Of a DNA stretch of 54,515 nucleotides, positions 40,027 through 47,820 are shown one piece after another (the first letter of the stretch is position 1; every line of letters starts with the position of its first letter). The notes beneath the pieces are model-generated. The model was not told where the DNA came from. It did not search any database and worked only from the letters and a program-made list of their open reading frames with translations. The DNA is from a virus, in the IMG/VR virus record IMGVR_UViG_3300003691_000001, positions 64,001 to 118,515 of that record. One strand, given 5' to 3'. The position numbers and the translations under genes were made by a program.

Positions 40027-40287
40027 CTAGATTACTTTATTACCATCTTCACCGAAGTAATATTCACCATCTTGGAAGGAGTATGTCATAGCCTTGTCGT
40101 AGTAGCAAGGGTAAGGCTTAAATATCTTACGGTCTGAATACCTCACGGGCATGTCGTAGTACATAATGAATTTGTCACTACGAAACTTCACCGTGATATT
40201 ATTTACCCTATCATGCCACACTTCAAACCTTGCAGGACTGTCTGGCATTTGATCCCAGTTAAGTCGTATGTGCTCTACTATCGTCAT
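40027..40287 (-). CDS. Unknown protein downstream of the radical SAM gene
   Basis: 86 residues from the ATG 40285-40287, seven bases after the radical SAM stop and preceded by GGGTGAAGAAG. The longer open frame lies inside the radical SAM gene and is rejected. The middle is rich in Tyr/Arg/Asp. It could be a substrate or partner of that enzyme; no evidence beyond coupling. Confidence 0.65.
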   Translation of the reverse strand: MTIVEHIRLNWDQMPDSPARFEVWHDRVNNITVKFRSDKFIMYYDMPVRYSDRKIFKPYPCYYDKAMTYSFQDGEYYFGEDGNKVI

Positions 40288-40294
40288 AACTTCT

Positions 40295-41284
40295 TCACCC
40301 TGCACCCCTGCACTTGTCAGCCTTGTTGTTGTAGTCAATACACACATCAAGGCAGTTAGCCTTGCAGATAGGGTTTTCATGCGTATCAACGCTTTCCAAC
40401 CACTTCACCCTATCTTCTCGCATTGTATGACTCACAGGTCCAATGGGCTTCCCTTGCTCTCTGAAGAAGATTACACACGGGTAGTGGTTACGCCCTGCAA
40501 TGACTGAATCATCTAATACCAGTGGACACTTCTTTGTATCGGTGCCCTTCAGGCCTCGTACATGCTTCCCTGCAAGGAAGTTGTTCACACGGTACCGAAG
40601 TATAGGGTGCTTGTCTAAAACCTCCTCAGGGATGTTTTTAAGCTCCTCTAGGGAACCATTCCACTGAGCTGAAGGGATTACACGGATATCCGATACACCT
40701 AAACTACTTGCAAACTTTACAATCTCAATGAACCGGTTAACATTACCAGGCTCCAGTACCACACCTACTGTAACATAAGTCTCTTTCGAGATCCACCGGA
40801 TATTGTCTATAACCTTCTGCCATGCACCTTTAATATCTCCTGCCATCATATCACCTGTTTCAGCATCTGCTGCATCTAATGAGATGGAGAAGTCATTACA
40901 ACCCGCTTCAATCAATCTTTCGTACAGCTTGCGCTTCATGCTACCATTTGTAGAGATGGCTATACGCTTTATACCACTATCCTTTGCATATTGCACAGCT
41001 TCTACTATTCCAGGGTGGAATGTGGGCTCTCCACCAGAGAAGCGTATATTTTCTAAAGGACCCCATTGACACCATGCATCAATGTTCTTTTTAATATCTT
41101 CAATCGGCAACTCCTTCTTAATAGAGTTACCAAAGACATCCTCATGCAATCCCCTGCAATAAGGGCATTTAAAGTTACAGAATTCATTAATAATCATCTC
41201 ACAACGCTTCATCTGTGATGTAGGGGATGTATTATTTGCGCGTTTATCACTGAGGGTGTAGAACCCAATCTCTTCAAGTTTCAT
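40295..41284 (-). CDS. Radical SAM enzyme
   Basis: 329 residues. CNFKCPYC gives C36-x3-C40-x2-C43 for the SAM-binding 4Fe-4S cluster; GGEPTFHP and STNGS follow as the GGE and SAM-site elements. The C-terminal half has several further cysteines (CPLVLDD.., HYPCVIFF, NPICKANCLDVC), which suggests auxiliary Fe-S clusters as in SPASM-type peptide-modifying enzymes. Substrate unknown. It shares an ATGA junction with the membrane protein gene. Confidence 0.9.
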   Translation of the reverse strand: MKLEEIGFYTLSDKRANNTSPTSQMKRCEMIINEFCNFKCPYCRGLHEDVFGNSIKKELPIEDIKKNIDAWCQWGPLENIRFSGGEPTFHPGIVEAVQYAKDSGIKRIAISTNGSMKRKLYERLIEAGCNDFSISLDAADAETGDMMAGDIKGAWQKVIDNIRWISKETYVTVGVVLEPGNVNRFIEIVKFASSLGVSDIRVIPSAQWNGSLEELKNIPEEVLDKHPILRYRVNNFLAGKHVRGLKGTDTKKCPLVLDDSVIAGRNHYPCVIFFREQGKPIGPVSHTMREDRVKWLESVDTHENPICKANCLDVCIDYNNKADKCRGAG

Positions 41285-41832
41285 ACTATTGTAGCTCCTG
41301 TTCTATAGTCACGAATTGTTTCAGTACGAGACATCTTACTCTTTGAAAGGGCTTCCTCCCAACCTGTTTTATCCAGCTCTACACCCTCTTTATGAGCTTC
41401 TTTATCCGTCAAGTGTGATGTCATAGCCTTTTTAAGGTTACGTACCCACCTTAGACACCAGAGTGTTACAAAAATCAACCCAGTTACTATGAAGAAGGTT
41501 AAATTCCCTATGAAAATGGAAAAGAGTATACCTAGTGTCCAAAGCATACCACCAATGAAAATACCTAATATACAACACGCAAAAGGGACCATAACACACG
41601 ATATGAAAAGGTAGAATGGTACATCAGAGAAGAACCAAGGTTCATTATCAATGTATAAGTATGCACTATGGCATAGTGTTAGGATTGAGGATAGTACAGA
41701 TAGGAACAATCCGATATATAGTCCAAAGAGACATCCTGCCACAATAACATACTTCCCACCCTTTGCAAGCTCTGCACAGGCGTTAACCCATAGTTCATTC
41801 TGTAAACCCATAAACATTTCAACGTATTCCAT
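41281..41832 (-). CDS. Polytopic membrane protein
   Basis: 183 residues from the ATG 41830-41832 (AGGAGAAGAAAG upstream; the longer frame lacks a ribosome site and overlaps the promoter). Four hydrophobic stretches, e.g. YVIVAGCLFGLYIGLFLSVL and LFSIFIGNLTFFIVTGLIFV, then a basic charged tail. Cotranslated with the radical SAM gene, so it may transport or anchor its product. Confidence 0.72.
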   Translation of the reverse strand: MEYVEMFMGLQNELWVNACAELAKGGKYVIVAGCLFGLYIGLFLSVLSSILTLCHSAYLYIDNEPWFFSDVPFYLFISCVMVPFACCILGIFIGGMLWTLGILFSIFIGNLTFFIVTGLIFVTLWCLRWVRNLKKAMTSHLTDKEAHKEGVELDKTGWEEALSKSKMSRTETIRDYRTGATIV

Positions 41833-41864
41833 CTTTCTTCTCCTTCTCTGATTAAGTTGTACAC

Positions 41865-41892
41865 ATCTTACCAGGTCTTCACACTGTGTCAA
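41865..41892 (-). promoter_or_regulatory. Sigma70-like promoter before the membrane protein gene
   Basis: TTGACA (41887-41892), 16-bp spacer, TAAGAT (41865-41870); ATGTGTACAAC follows, similar to the AATGTGTGCA motif of the 45 kb array. Confidence 0.7.
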
Positions 41893-42085
41893 GACCTAAT
41901 TCAGTCCAATTAAAGATTTTACCATCTTCATCATATTCAACTAAGAAGCCTAGCCCCACCTGTACAGACTCATTGAAGCTAGTTGGAACGTCATTCACAT
42001 CTTCACGCAATTCCACTATGAACTCCTTTACCAACCCTACACTAGCTTCAAGGGCTGAATGTATCGTGATCTTACGAATGTTCAT
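41879..42085 (-). CDS. Small unknown protein
   Basis: 68 residues, acidic (MNIRKITIHSALEASVGLVK...). TGATG junction with the upstream gene. No family recognised. Confidence 0.62.
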   Translation of the reverse strand: MNIRKITIHSALEASVGLVKEFIVELREDVNDVPTSFNESVQVGLGFLVEYDEDGKIFNWTELGLDTV

Positions 42086-42342
42086 CAGAACCCCTCCTCC
42101 AGGAATAACCTACCTTTAGGGGTTATCTCATAATCACCCCTACATCCACACGTACACCCTGTGATGTACCCATTCTTTATCAACTGCTTCATCTTAGCCC
42201 GTACAAGCCTCTCAGGTGTCTCAGGAGGCATACTACGCGTTACAGAACGTTTATATTCGTTACCGAATGCATTACACCCTACACCGCCATGTAGCTTTAC
42301 AAAGATTACAACACCTTCACTATCTATATCCTTACATTGCAT
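42085..42342 (-). CDS. Possible winged-helix protein
   Basis: 85 residues. The C-terminal segment VRAKMKQLIKNGYITGC, then CGCRGDYEITPKGRLFLE is like the recognition helix and wing of MarR-type winged helices. Four cysteines may bind metal. A small regulator is plausible; low certainty. Confidence 0.5.
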   Translation of the reverse strand: MQCKDIDSEGVVIFVKLHGGVGCNAFGNEYKRSVTRSMPPETPERLVRAKMKQLIKNGYITGCTCGCRGDYEITPKGRLFLEEGF

Positions 42343-42372
42343 ACTCTTACCTCCAACCGTTAAGATGTGTAC

Positions 42373-42401
42373 ATGGTAATGGCTACTTAATAGGGTGTCA
42401 A
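42373..42401 (-). promoter_or_regulatory. Sigma70-like promoter
   Basis: TTGACA (42396-42401), 17-bp spacer, TACCAT (42373-42378). The leader ATGTACACATCTTAACGG TTGGAGG closely resembles the leader of the promoter at 44977. Confidence 0.7.
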
Positions 42402-42788
42402 GGCTTTTTCAACCCGTCTTATATACATTCCTTTACCACCGTGACGCATCCTGAGTTCACCACGGTAAATACTCCCTATGACAAAGTGTGCAAGCCCTCT
42501 TCTTAGCTTCCCAGCTTCACCTTTCCACAGCCCCTGTCTACAGGAGTCCATGTTGAAAGTAGCCATTGGCTGGGAACAGTCATAGGTACGGTCGTTACCG
42601 TTAAGGACTACCCCAGGCACAGGGAACATCCTTTCTCCACTATGATAGAACCATCCAGTAAAGCAACTAGGGTGGACTTTTATCCCCGTGGCATTTTGAA
42701 CAAGGTCGCAGATCCCTAGATCTCCTCCTTGTTGGGAGTATACCTCTTGTTGTAGTATGCAACACACGCTTTCTAAGTCCCTATTCAT
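42387..42788 (-). CDS. Cys/Trp-rich unknown protein, paralogue family member 2
   Basis: 133 residues with the same pattern as the genes at 38623 and 42785: LGICDLVQ, CFTGWFYHSG, PVPGV, then LWKGEAGKLRRGLAHFVIGS and GELRM. ATGA junction with the next upstream gene. Function unknown. Confidence 0.7.
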   Translation of the reverse strand: MNRDLESVCCILQQEVYSQQGGDLGICDLVQNATGIKVHPSCFTGWFYHSGERMFPVPGVVLNGNDRTYDCSQPMATFNMDSCRQGLWKGEAGKLRRGLAHFVIGSIYRGELRMRHGGKGMYIRRVEKALTPY

Positions 42789-43159
42789 AATCTCACCCTC
42801 TTATTACATATCCACTTACACGTACCAGGTCCCTGTGTGAGATGCATCCTACCGAATAATAGTCCTGCACTGAGGTACATACACAAATCTTTACGAAGTT
42901 CACCCTCTGCACCCTCCCAGGGCTCATAGTGCTCCCCTATACGCTCCACAGGGTTAAATGGGTCACCTGTGTAATGCTCCCAACCCCTTAAACAATCGGT
43001 TTTAATGGTTACACCCTCTCTATTGTATAAGTTAGCACATACACCATGATTCTCAGGCTCTATAGCTCCTGTCCCCCAGCCTTGTAGGTATGTTGCAACC
43101 CTCATCCCCTGATCATGCTCCTTCACCGGTGCAAGAATCTTCTCTGGTAATCTACTCAC
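42785..43159 (-). CDS. Cys/Trp-rich unknown protein, paralogue family member 3
   Basis: 124 residues with a GTG start (43157-43159), overlapping the upstream stop. Pattern GVCANLYNREGVTI, CLRGWEHYTG, PVERIGEHYEPWEGAEGELR and LCMYLSAGLLFGRMHL aligns with the other two members. Tandem neighbour of member 2, so they arose by duplication. Confidence 0.7.
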   Translation of the reverse strand: MSRLPEKILAPVKEHDQGMRVATYLQGWGTGAIEPENHGVCANLYNREGVTIKTDCLRGWEHYTGDPFNPVERIGEHYEPWEGAEGELRKDLCMYLSAGLLFGRMHLTQGPGTCKWICNKRVRL

Positions 43160-43388
43160 TACTAGCCCCTATTCCCGTGTACTCCAAGCATCCGTTACAG
43201 GTTATACTTATACCTGCAAAGGTTATAGCCCCGCACGACCAACCGATAGCTGTCAGTAGTTTGATCTCTGGTATTAGGAACCCAAAGAACGCGAAGATAA
43301 GGCATAATAGTGCACATAATGTACAAGTAAGGCCACCAACTCGTAGGGTAGTACGGCTTTTTAACCCCTCCATAAAGTATTTAAACAT
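43152..43388 (-). CDS. Small two-helix membrane protein
   Basis: 78 residues from the ATG 43386-43388 (GGGAG seven bases upstream). Two hydroph. segments with cysteines (LTCTLCALLCLIFAFFGFLI and GWSCGAITFAGISITC). Confidence 0.65.
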   Translation of the reverse strand: MFKYFMEGLKSRTTLRVGGLTCTLCALLCLIFAFFGFLIPEIKLLTAIGWSCGAITFAGISITCNGCLEYTGIGASSE

Positions 43389-43707
43389 CTTCATTCTCCC
43401 TTACCCACTCTACACCGGCTATAAAGGCATATTTAAGCGTTCTATGCATATACTCTGGCATAAGAACATACTGTGTATCTTCAGAGTGAATGTTTATCAC
43501 ACGAGCTGTACTCTTTAAACCCAACTCTGCATACTTCTCTGAAGCTGCATCCGCATCTTCCTTAACTATGTATGTGTAGTGGACCCAATCCCAGTCAGCA
43601 TCTTTACACACAATGCGATCCCCACTATCCTTAACCGACATAAGAACTGTCTTACCATCCTCGTATGCCTGCATAACTTTGATCTTATCTTTTGTAGTTA
43701 TATTCAT
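43381..43707 (-). CDS. Unknown protein
   Basis: 108 residues, beta-rich start (ITTKDKIKVMQAYEDGKTVL) and a conserved-looking ARVINIHSEDTQYVLMPEYM. ATGA junction upstream. Confidence 0.65.
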   Translation of the reverse strand: MNITTKDKIKVMQAYEDGKTVLMSVKDSGDRIVCKDADWDWVHYTYIVKEDADAASEKYAELGLKSTARVINIHSEDTQYVLMPEYMHRTLKYAFIAGVEWVRENEDV

Positions 43708-43913
43708 AATCTCACTCCCCTTACAAACATCCTATCTGTTCTATTATCTTCGTAGAATGAACAACTCACCCCAATGAATGAAAACACAAGTACACCTACA
43801 ACGGGCCATCTAGGTAGAGAGTCATCTACAAAGATGCACCACAGGATGGAACATAAACAAACTAAGGCACCAACTAATGACAATAGTACACTAACCCTCA
43901 TAAGACTATTCAT
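43704..43913 (-). CDS. Small two-helix membrane protein
   Basis: 69 residues from the ATG at 43911-43913, giving an ATGA junction; the longer frame overlaps the upstream gene. Two hydrophobic segments, then a charged tail. Confidence 0.65.
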   Translation of the reverse strand: MNSLMRVSVLLSLVGALVCLCSILWCIFVDDSLPRWPVVGVLVFSFIGVSCSFYEDNRTDRMFVRGVRL

Positions 43914-44242
43914 CTCTTCACCCCCACCGTTACCGATGTAATACCCCATGGCGTAACTTGTATGTACGTATCCAGTTCATCCTGTAAGCCCTTTAACCTC
44001 TCCTCCAGCGCTGTGATCAACTTACCCTGCATCTCATGATAAACAGGCTCCAGTACCTCCTGTAAGAGTATAGTACTAATCTCTGTAGCACTCCGATCCG
44101 TACCTGTAGAGTTAGTACAGATGATACCCACCCTTGCCGAACCAAACTTAGTGGCACTCTTACACTGCTCCAGTAAGTCTGTAACCTGTGCAACCGCGAT
44201 ATCTAAAACCCCTACCTTCTTAAGATCTTCTCTTGTTAGCAT
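43910..44242 (-). CDS. Unknown coiled-coil protein
   Basis: 110 residues; helical at both ends (IAVAQVTDLLEQCKS; ITALEERLKGLQDELDTYIQ). No family recognised. Start lies in the stop of the upstream gene. Confidence 0.66.
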   Translation of the reverse strand: MLTREDLKKVGVLDIAVAQVTDLLEQCKSATKFGSARVGIICTNSTGTDRSATEISTILLQEVLEPVYHEMQGKLITALEERLKGLQDELDTYIQVTPWGITSVTVGVKR

Positions 44243-44502
44243 CCTACTCTCTCCTTTGTATCCTTAGCTTCTACACCATCTAAATCCACTACACCCAATT
44301 CAAGGTTATTACCGTAACAGTACCAATATCCTACATTACCGTTAGCAAGTCCACCAGGGTAATATGTAGGCTCATTCTCATACCAATATACATCGCCTTC
44401 CTTATCCACAGCAATGTAACCCGCTTCAGGGACTATGAACTCTATACCATTGTACTTTACTACAATCGATGCAACCTTATCCGACCTTGTTAATAACTTC
44501 AT
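44236..44502 (-). CDS. Unknown protein, tandem paralogue A
   Basis: 88 residues from the ATG 44500-44502 (ATGA junction). The N-terminal part VVKYNGIEFIVPEAGYIAVD, EGDVYWYENEPTYY aligns with the gene at 44587. C-terminal EAKDTKERV also matches. A small beta-rich domain of unknown function. Confidence 0.66.
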   Translation of the reverse strand: MKLLTRSDKVASIVVKYNGIEFIVPEAGYIAVDKEGDVYWYENEPTYYPGGLANGNVGYWYCYGNNLELGVVDLDGVEAKDTKERVGC

Positions 44503-44621
44503 ATACTCCATTCCCCTATGCTTACATGATCTTTAAATCCTTTCACTACATCAATACGGAGCTGAATCTCTTCACTCAGTTCGGGTTTATCCTCCAAAAG
44601 CTGATAAAGCTTCCTTAACAT
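44499..44621 (-). CDS. 40-residue helical peptide
   Basis: ATG 44619-44621 to TGA 44499, overlapping the next start as ATGA. Acidic/basic helix (MLRKLYQLLEDKPELSEEIQ). GGGAG lies close to the ATG, closer than usual. Overlaps the end of the gene at 44587. Confidence 0.5.
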   Translation of the reverse strand: MLRKLYQLLEDKPELSEEIQLRIDVVKGFKDHVSIGEWSI

Positions 44622-44910
44622 CTCTCCCTTTACCCCTGGAACTACATGAGGCTCCACTTAAAGTAAGAATGTCCTGTACAGGACGTAATGTATCTTTCCA
44701 ATCCACACCTTCCAAGTCTACGGTTAACAATTTATCAATATCGCAACTACAGTGCCACTCCCTAGAACTATAAGTAGGCTCCTCCTTGTACCACCATACA
44801 GTCCCGTCCTCATCCGTGGCAATATAACCATATCCATTCACCAATAGACGGATACCAAAGTAATCCACTGAAACCGGTGTGTCCGGTATGTTCATCTGTA
44901 TAATCTTCAC
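44587..44910 (-). CDS. Unknown protein, tandem paralogue B
   Basis: 107 residues; FGIRLLVNGYGYIATDEDGT, WWYKEEPTY and LTVDLEGVDWKDT align with paralogue A, with an extra C-terminal tail. First gene after the promoter at 44977-45004, so it begins the long leftward operon. Confidence 0.68.
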   Translation of the reverse strand: MKIIQMNIPDTPVSVDYFGIRLLVNGYGYIATDEDGTVWWYKEEPTYSSREWHCSCDIDKLLTVDLEGVDWKDTLRPVQDILTLSGASCSSRGKGRDVKEALSAFGG

Positions 44911-44976
44911 TTCTCATCCCTCATTAATTCTATCATACCTTTCATACATTCTCTCCAATCCGTTTAATGTGTGCAT

Positions 44977-45004
44977 AGAATACACCCTCTAAATCCTATG
45001 TCAA
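44977..45004 (-). promoter_or_regulatory. Sigma70 promoter for the 44.9-30.2 kb operon
   Basis: TTGACA (44999-45004), 16-bp spacer, TATTCT (44977-44982). An AATGTGTGCA site (44966-44975, top strand) lies directly downstream of the -10 box, a good place for a repressor. Confidence 0.78.
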
Positions 45005-45161
45005 GAACTATCCCCTCCAGTAGCAAAAATGGTCTATCCTATACAAACCCCTTACTCTGTGTATACATACTCATCTCATTTATTATTTGAAAAATTTTTA
45101 ACATGCACCTCTGAACCTTTCACAGATATGCACTGAAACACCCTATAAGCGCTCCACAACG

Positions 45162-45276
45162 TGCAATGTGTGCAATGTGTGAAGAACCCAAGGTAGCGCT
45201 TGCAATGTGTACAGGGCTCCTTTATGCAATGTGTGTAATGTGTGCAGAACAATACACCCTTAGTACAATGTGTGCA
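45162..45276 (+). repeat. AATGTGTGCA repeat array with 63-bp super-repeat
   Basis: TGCAATGTGT-type copies start at 45162, 45171, 45201, 45225, 45234 and 45264, all in one orientation; spacings of 9, 30, 24, 9, 30 mean a 63-bp unit duplicated once. More copies occur at about 45484-45530 (AATGTGTGCA, CATGTGTGCA, CATGTGTACA) and one at the promoter 44966-44975. Confidence 0.75.
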
Positions 45277-45422
45277 AGGGGCTTTAGTGTACCGGTGTGC
45301 AAAGGATGTAAATTGGGTTTTTATTTTGAAAATTTTCAAGGGGTGTAAATGGGATAGTTCTCAGAACTATACGAGGTGGGTGCACTGCCCTTATATACAG
45401 TGGCGGGGGGGGTCTAAAAACC

Positions 45423-45446
45423 CCGTGAAACATTCCGTGAAACATT
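45423..45446 (+). repeat. 12-bp perfect tandem repeat carrying parS half-sites
   Basis: Two copies of CCGTGAAACATT in direct tandem; CGTGAAACA is one arm of the parS palindrome found at 46.2, 47.6 and 48.3 kb. Confidence 0.65.
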
Positions 45447-46169
45447 ATAGAACCATGTAGTCATAGTACACGTGTGCACTCTATTCAATGTGTGCATTCT
45501 AGTGCATGTGTGCAGATATGCATGTGTACAAGCGTGCACTGTGAAAGGTGTAGGTATACACGCGATATAGTTAGTAGGCGCTTACAGTGTAGAGGGATGT
45601 GCACAATAAACGTACAGTTTGAAGAGGTCTGAGATAGTGCAGGCGTGCATGGAATGTGTGTAACTATTACTAATAATTAAGTGTTTATAGCGTTACAATG
45701 CAAGCTTATCGCTTATATTTTGCACATATGCAAAAATATGCATGTATACAACAATATAGGCATGCACATATAAAAGTGGTGATATACACCCCACCTCCAG
45801 CCATTTAAGCGTTTTTGCGTGTAGTCGCGTGTAGTATTTAGTGGGGGGTTTTTAGCCGTGCAACTCGGTAGAGTTTTACCCTCTGTAAGGGCGAAGAACA
45901 CCCTTTACGGCTGGATTTAGGATTTACCTATACTAAAGCATAGGTCATGGAGTAAGAGGGCTTAGAGGCTAATCTAGGGCCTCTGAGAGGTGTACATAAT
46001 ATAGTCGGTGTCTGTTGACATCGAATAGGATTTATGGGTGTTTATAGACTACATTGCTCCTATCTCAGAGCAAACAAATTACAGTGTATATATGTACAGT
46101 GCTTAACTGTTTGAGGTTGATCTATATATATAGACCATATAAGGCCGTTATGGTCTCCCTATAAACCAT

Positions 46170-46185
46170 TGTTTCACGTGGAACA
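46170..46185. promoter_or_regulatory. parS-like site (TGTTTCACGTGGAACA)
   Basis: One mismatch from a perfect palindromic parS; lies 24 bases downstream of the terminator of the 66-residue gene. Bacterial ParB consensus is TGTTNCACGTGAAACA. Confidence 0.75.
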
Positions 46186-46205
46186 ATGCACAAATAGCAG
46201 GTATT

Positions 46206-46228
46206 AAAAAGCCCCAATTAAGGGGCTT
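46206..46228 (-). terminator. Intrinsic terminator AAGCCCCTTAATTGGGGCTT + T-run
   Basis: Downstream of the 66-residue gene. The 20-base stem-loop is identical to that at 49638-49657. Confidence 0.85.
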
Positions 46229-46242
46229 GTGTGGGTAGTAGT

Positions 46243-46443
46243 TTATGTTTCATCGGTGAAAAAGTAATAATCGGCACCATAGTCATAATAAACACCTATA
46301 CCATTTATAGTGTCTATATGATCACAATATTTAATATCTTGATTAGATGTTTCAACTTCGCACCATACCAAACCTGATGCATAGTTTATAGCGTTCTCCT
46401 CTGTAGCATCGTCGCCTTGTAATATAGCATCGTATACCTTCAT
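46243..46443 (-). CDS. Small acidic unknown protein
   Basis: 66 residues, Asp/Tyr-rich with a C-terminal YYDYGADYYFFTDE. Last gene before a terminator. No family recognised. Confidence 0.65.
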   Translation of the reverse strand: MKVYDAILQGDDATEENAINYASGLVWCEVETSNQDIKYCDHIDTINGIGVYYDYGADYYFFTDET

Positions 46444-46467
46444 AATGTAATCCCTAAATAGTTAAGT

Positions 46468-46695
46468 TTATACCCAATAGAAAGTAGAACATTTGTACCC
46501 ATTGTGTACTTCGACACGAATAGGCCATTCATCATAGCCATAAATAATTGTAGTGTGATCTGTTTCTTGATCGCAATGCGCTACAAAGCTTTGTTGATTA
46601 TGTCTAGTTGTGCATTCGACAATCACAGACTTCAACTGACAAGCTTCTTGTGCCTTTGCTGCCACTAATAAAACCGCTATTAATCTAGTATACAC
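46468..46695 (-). CDS. Putative exported small protein
   Basis: 75 residues if started at GTG 46693-46695, preceded by AGGTGATATC; this gives a signal peptide MYTRLIAVLLVAAKAQEACQ. Longer frames start at ATG 46746 or TTG 46785 but lack a clear ribosome site. A TATAAT box at 46811-46816 may drive it. Mature part has three cysteines. Confidence 0.55.
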   Translation of the reverse strand: MYTRLIAVLLVAAKAQEACQLKSVIVECTTRHNQQSFVAHCDQETDHTTIIYGYDEWPIRVEVHNGYKCSTFYWV

Positions 46696-46854
46696 GATAT
46701 CACCTATCCTGATTAGCTGTTGAGTTCCCCTCAACCGGTAACCCATCTTAACAAATTGGGCGCATATAACAACCCCTAAATACAAATAGGTGTAAATAAA
46801 TCACTGTTCAATTATACAGTGTACTATTAAGCCTTGAAGTGTGGATAACTTTAG

Positions 46855-47157
46855 TTAATCGGTTACTAATGCGTCAACTGTTAAACTACTGAGATACTCT
46901 TCAAACCTATATACACTCATGCCTAAGTTGTATCCCCTTGCACCTCTTTTACTAACTGATCTAACATATTCACTAGGGTTGTTATGATTGTAATAGTTAT
47001 CTACAAAGGTTTTCCTCTTTTTAGCAGTTGAAAATATAGCCGTTATACCATAATAACTCATATGGCCCGTGTGTGGATTTGGTGCACCTGTTGTAACATC
47101 TTGGCCTATTTGTACGAAATAAAGTTTTTTCTTTTCAGTTGATTCTACTATATTCAT
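46855..47157 (-). CDS. Unknown protein
   Basis: 100 residues; basic and Tyr-rich (FVDNYYNHNNPSEYVRSVSK). No family recognised. Confidence 0.65.
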   Translation of the reverse strand: MNIVESTEKKKLYFVQIGQDVTTGAPNPHTGHMSYYGITAIFSTAKKRKTFVDNYYNHNNPSEYVRSVSKRGARGYNLGMSVYRFEEYLSSLTVDALVTD

Positions 47158-47180
47158 GATTTTTACCTTTTTAAAAAACG

Positions 47181-47513
47181 TTATAGTGATTCTATAAAAT
47201 CCAATACGTCTAACGTATGTTCACAGTCTAGCGATTCACTAGCTAACTGTTCAGCGTAATAATTTAACGCTATAACCATTAGATTCAAATCTCCCCCGTT
47301 AAGATTGTATGCTCCGGCACCTTTCCAAAAGGACGTGTATAGGCTTCCACATTCTTGTATTTCTTCGACTTGCCATTGTGACATTTCATCATTAAAATCT
47401 AACAGGGAGTCACTATAACATTTTAAGGCGCGCCTTAACACCCTTCTGTGAACGTGTGGAAAAGTTAAAACGTGTTGCTTTTTAAGTCTATCCACGATAT
47501 CACAATAATTCAT
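47181..47513 (-). CDS. Unknown protein
   Basis: 110 residues, helical, with an aromatic middle (LYTSFWKGAGAYNLNGGDLN). No family recognised. Confidence 0.65.
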   Translation of the reverse strand: MNYCDIVDRLKKQHVLTFPHVHRRVLRRALKCYSDSLLDFNDEMSQWQVEEIQECGSLYTSFWKGAGAYNLNGGDLNLMVIALNYYAEQLASESLDCEHTLDVLDFIESL

Positions 47514-47547
47514 ATTCTAACCCGTTTATTTTGAATAGTTACTACCC

Positions 47548-47570
47548 AAAAAGCCCTAATAAAAGGGCTT
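47548..47570 (-). terminator. Intrinsic terminator
   Basis: AAGCCCTTTTATTAGGGCTT then TTTGGG on the minus strand, just downstream of the 64-residue gene and four bases before a parS site. Confidence 0.8.
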
Positions 47571-47573
47571 GTA

Positions 47574-47589
47574 TGTTCCACGTGAAACA
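47574..47589. promoter_or_regulatory. parS site (TGTTCCACGTGAAACA)
   Basis: Exact match to TGTTNCACGTGAAACA, in a short intergenic gap between a terminator and the gene at 47615. Confidence 0.85.
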
Positions 47590-47614
47590 ATACATTCAAA
47601 AATCGGGTTAAATG

Positions 47615-47809
47615 CTATTTATAGTTGCAAACATGAATGGGATTCATTGCAGTCATTGCAGCCATTGCACCCAGTCGGAATTTGAAGCTTTTATCTAGCG
47701 ATTGAATTTTGTTCATTTTACTTGTAGCGCTCACACTGTTAGCTAATTGCATATTAGCTATATGCTCAGAGCGGATTTTATTGGATGATGCATTGCGTAT
47801 AGTGTTCAT
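47615..47809 (-). CDS. Small unknown protein
   Basis: 64 residues from the ATG 47807-47809 (AAAGG upstream; longer frame overlaps the previous gene). Ser/Asn-rich with a Met/Ala-rich end (RLGAMAAMTAMNPIHVC). Function unknown. Confidence 0.6.
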   Translation of the reverse strand: MNTIRNASSNKIRSEHIANMQLANSVSATSKMNKIQSLDKSFKFRLGAMAAMTAMNPIHVCNYK

Positions 47810-47820
47810 ATTGTAAGCCT

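Larger units (their letters stand above)
45005..46169. other. Large non-coding control region
   Basis: About 1.2 kb without a supported gene. It holds the AATGTGTGCA array, a G-run (about 45405-45412), a perfect 12-bp tandem repeat of CCGTGAAACATT (45423-45446, each containing a parS half-site), a TCTATATATATAGA palindrome (about 46120) and an ACCATA/TATGGT stem. Candidate origin or control region. Confidence 0.55.

Noticed and set aside
44911-44965. 11-codon leader peptide (MYERYDRINEG) after promoter 44977
   Set aside because: It has a fair ribosome site but no attenuator-like codons or hairpin, so there is no support beyond chance.
45076-45339. Open frame on the minus strand with repeated CTHC motifs (metallothionein or zinc-finger-like)
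   Set aside because: It needs a TTG start with no ribosome site, and the CTHC pattern is simply the AATGTGTGCA repeats read in frame (all spacings are multiples of three). The DNA repeat explains it better, though the coincidence in frame is odd.
45100-45560. CRISPR array
   Set aside because: The repeats are only about 10 bases with irregular short spacing and no unique spacers of constant length; no cas genes.
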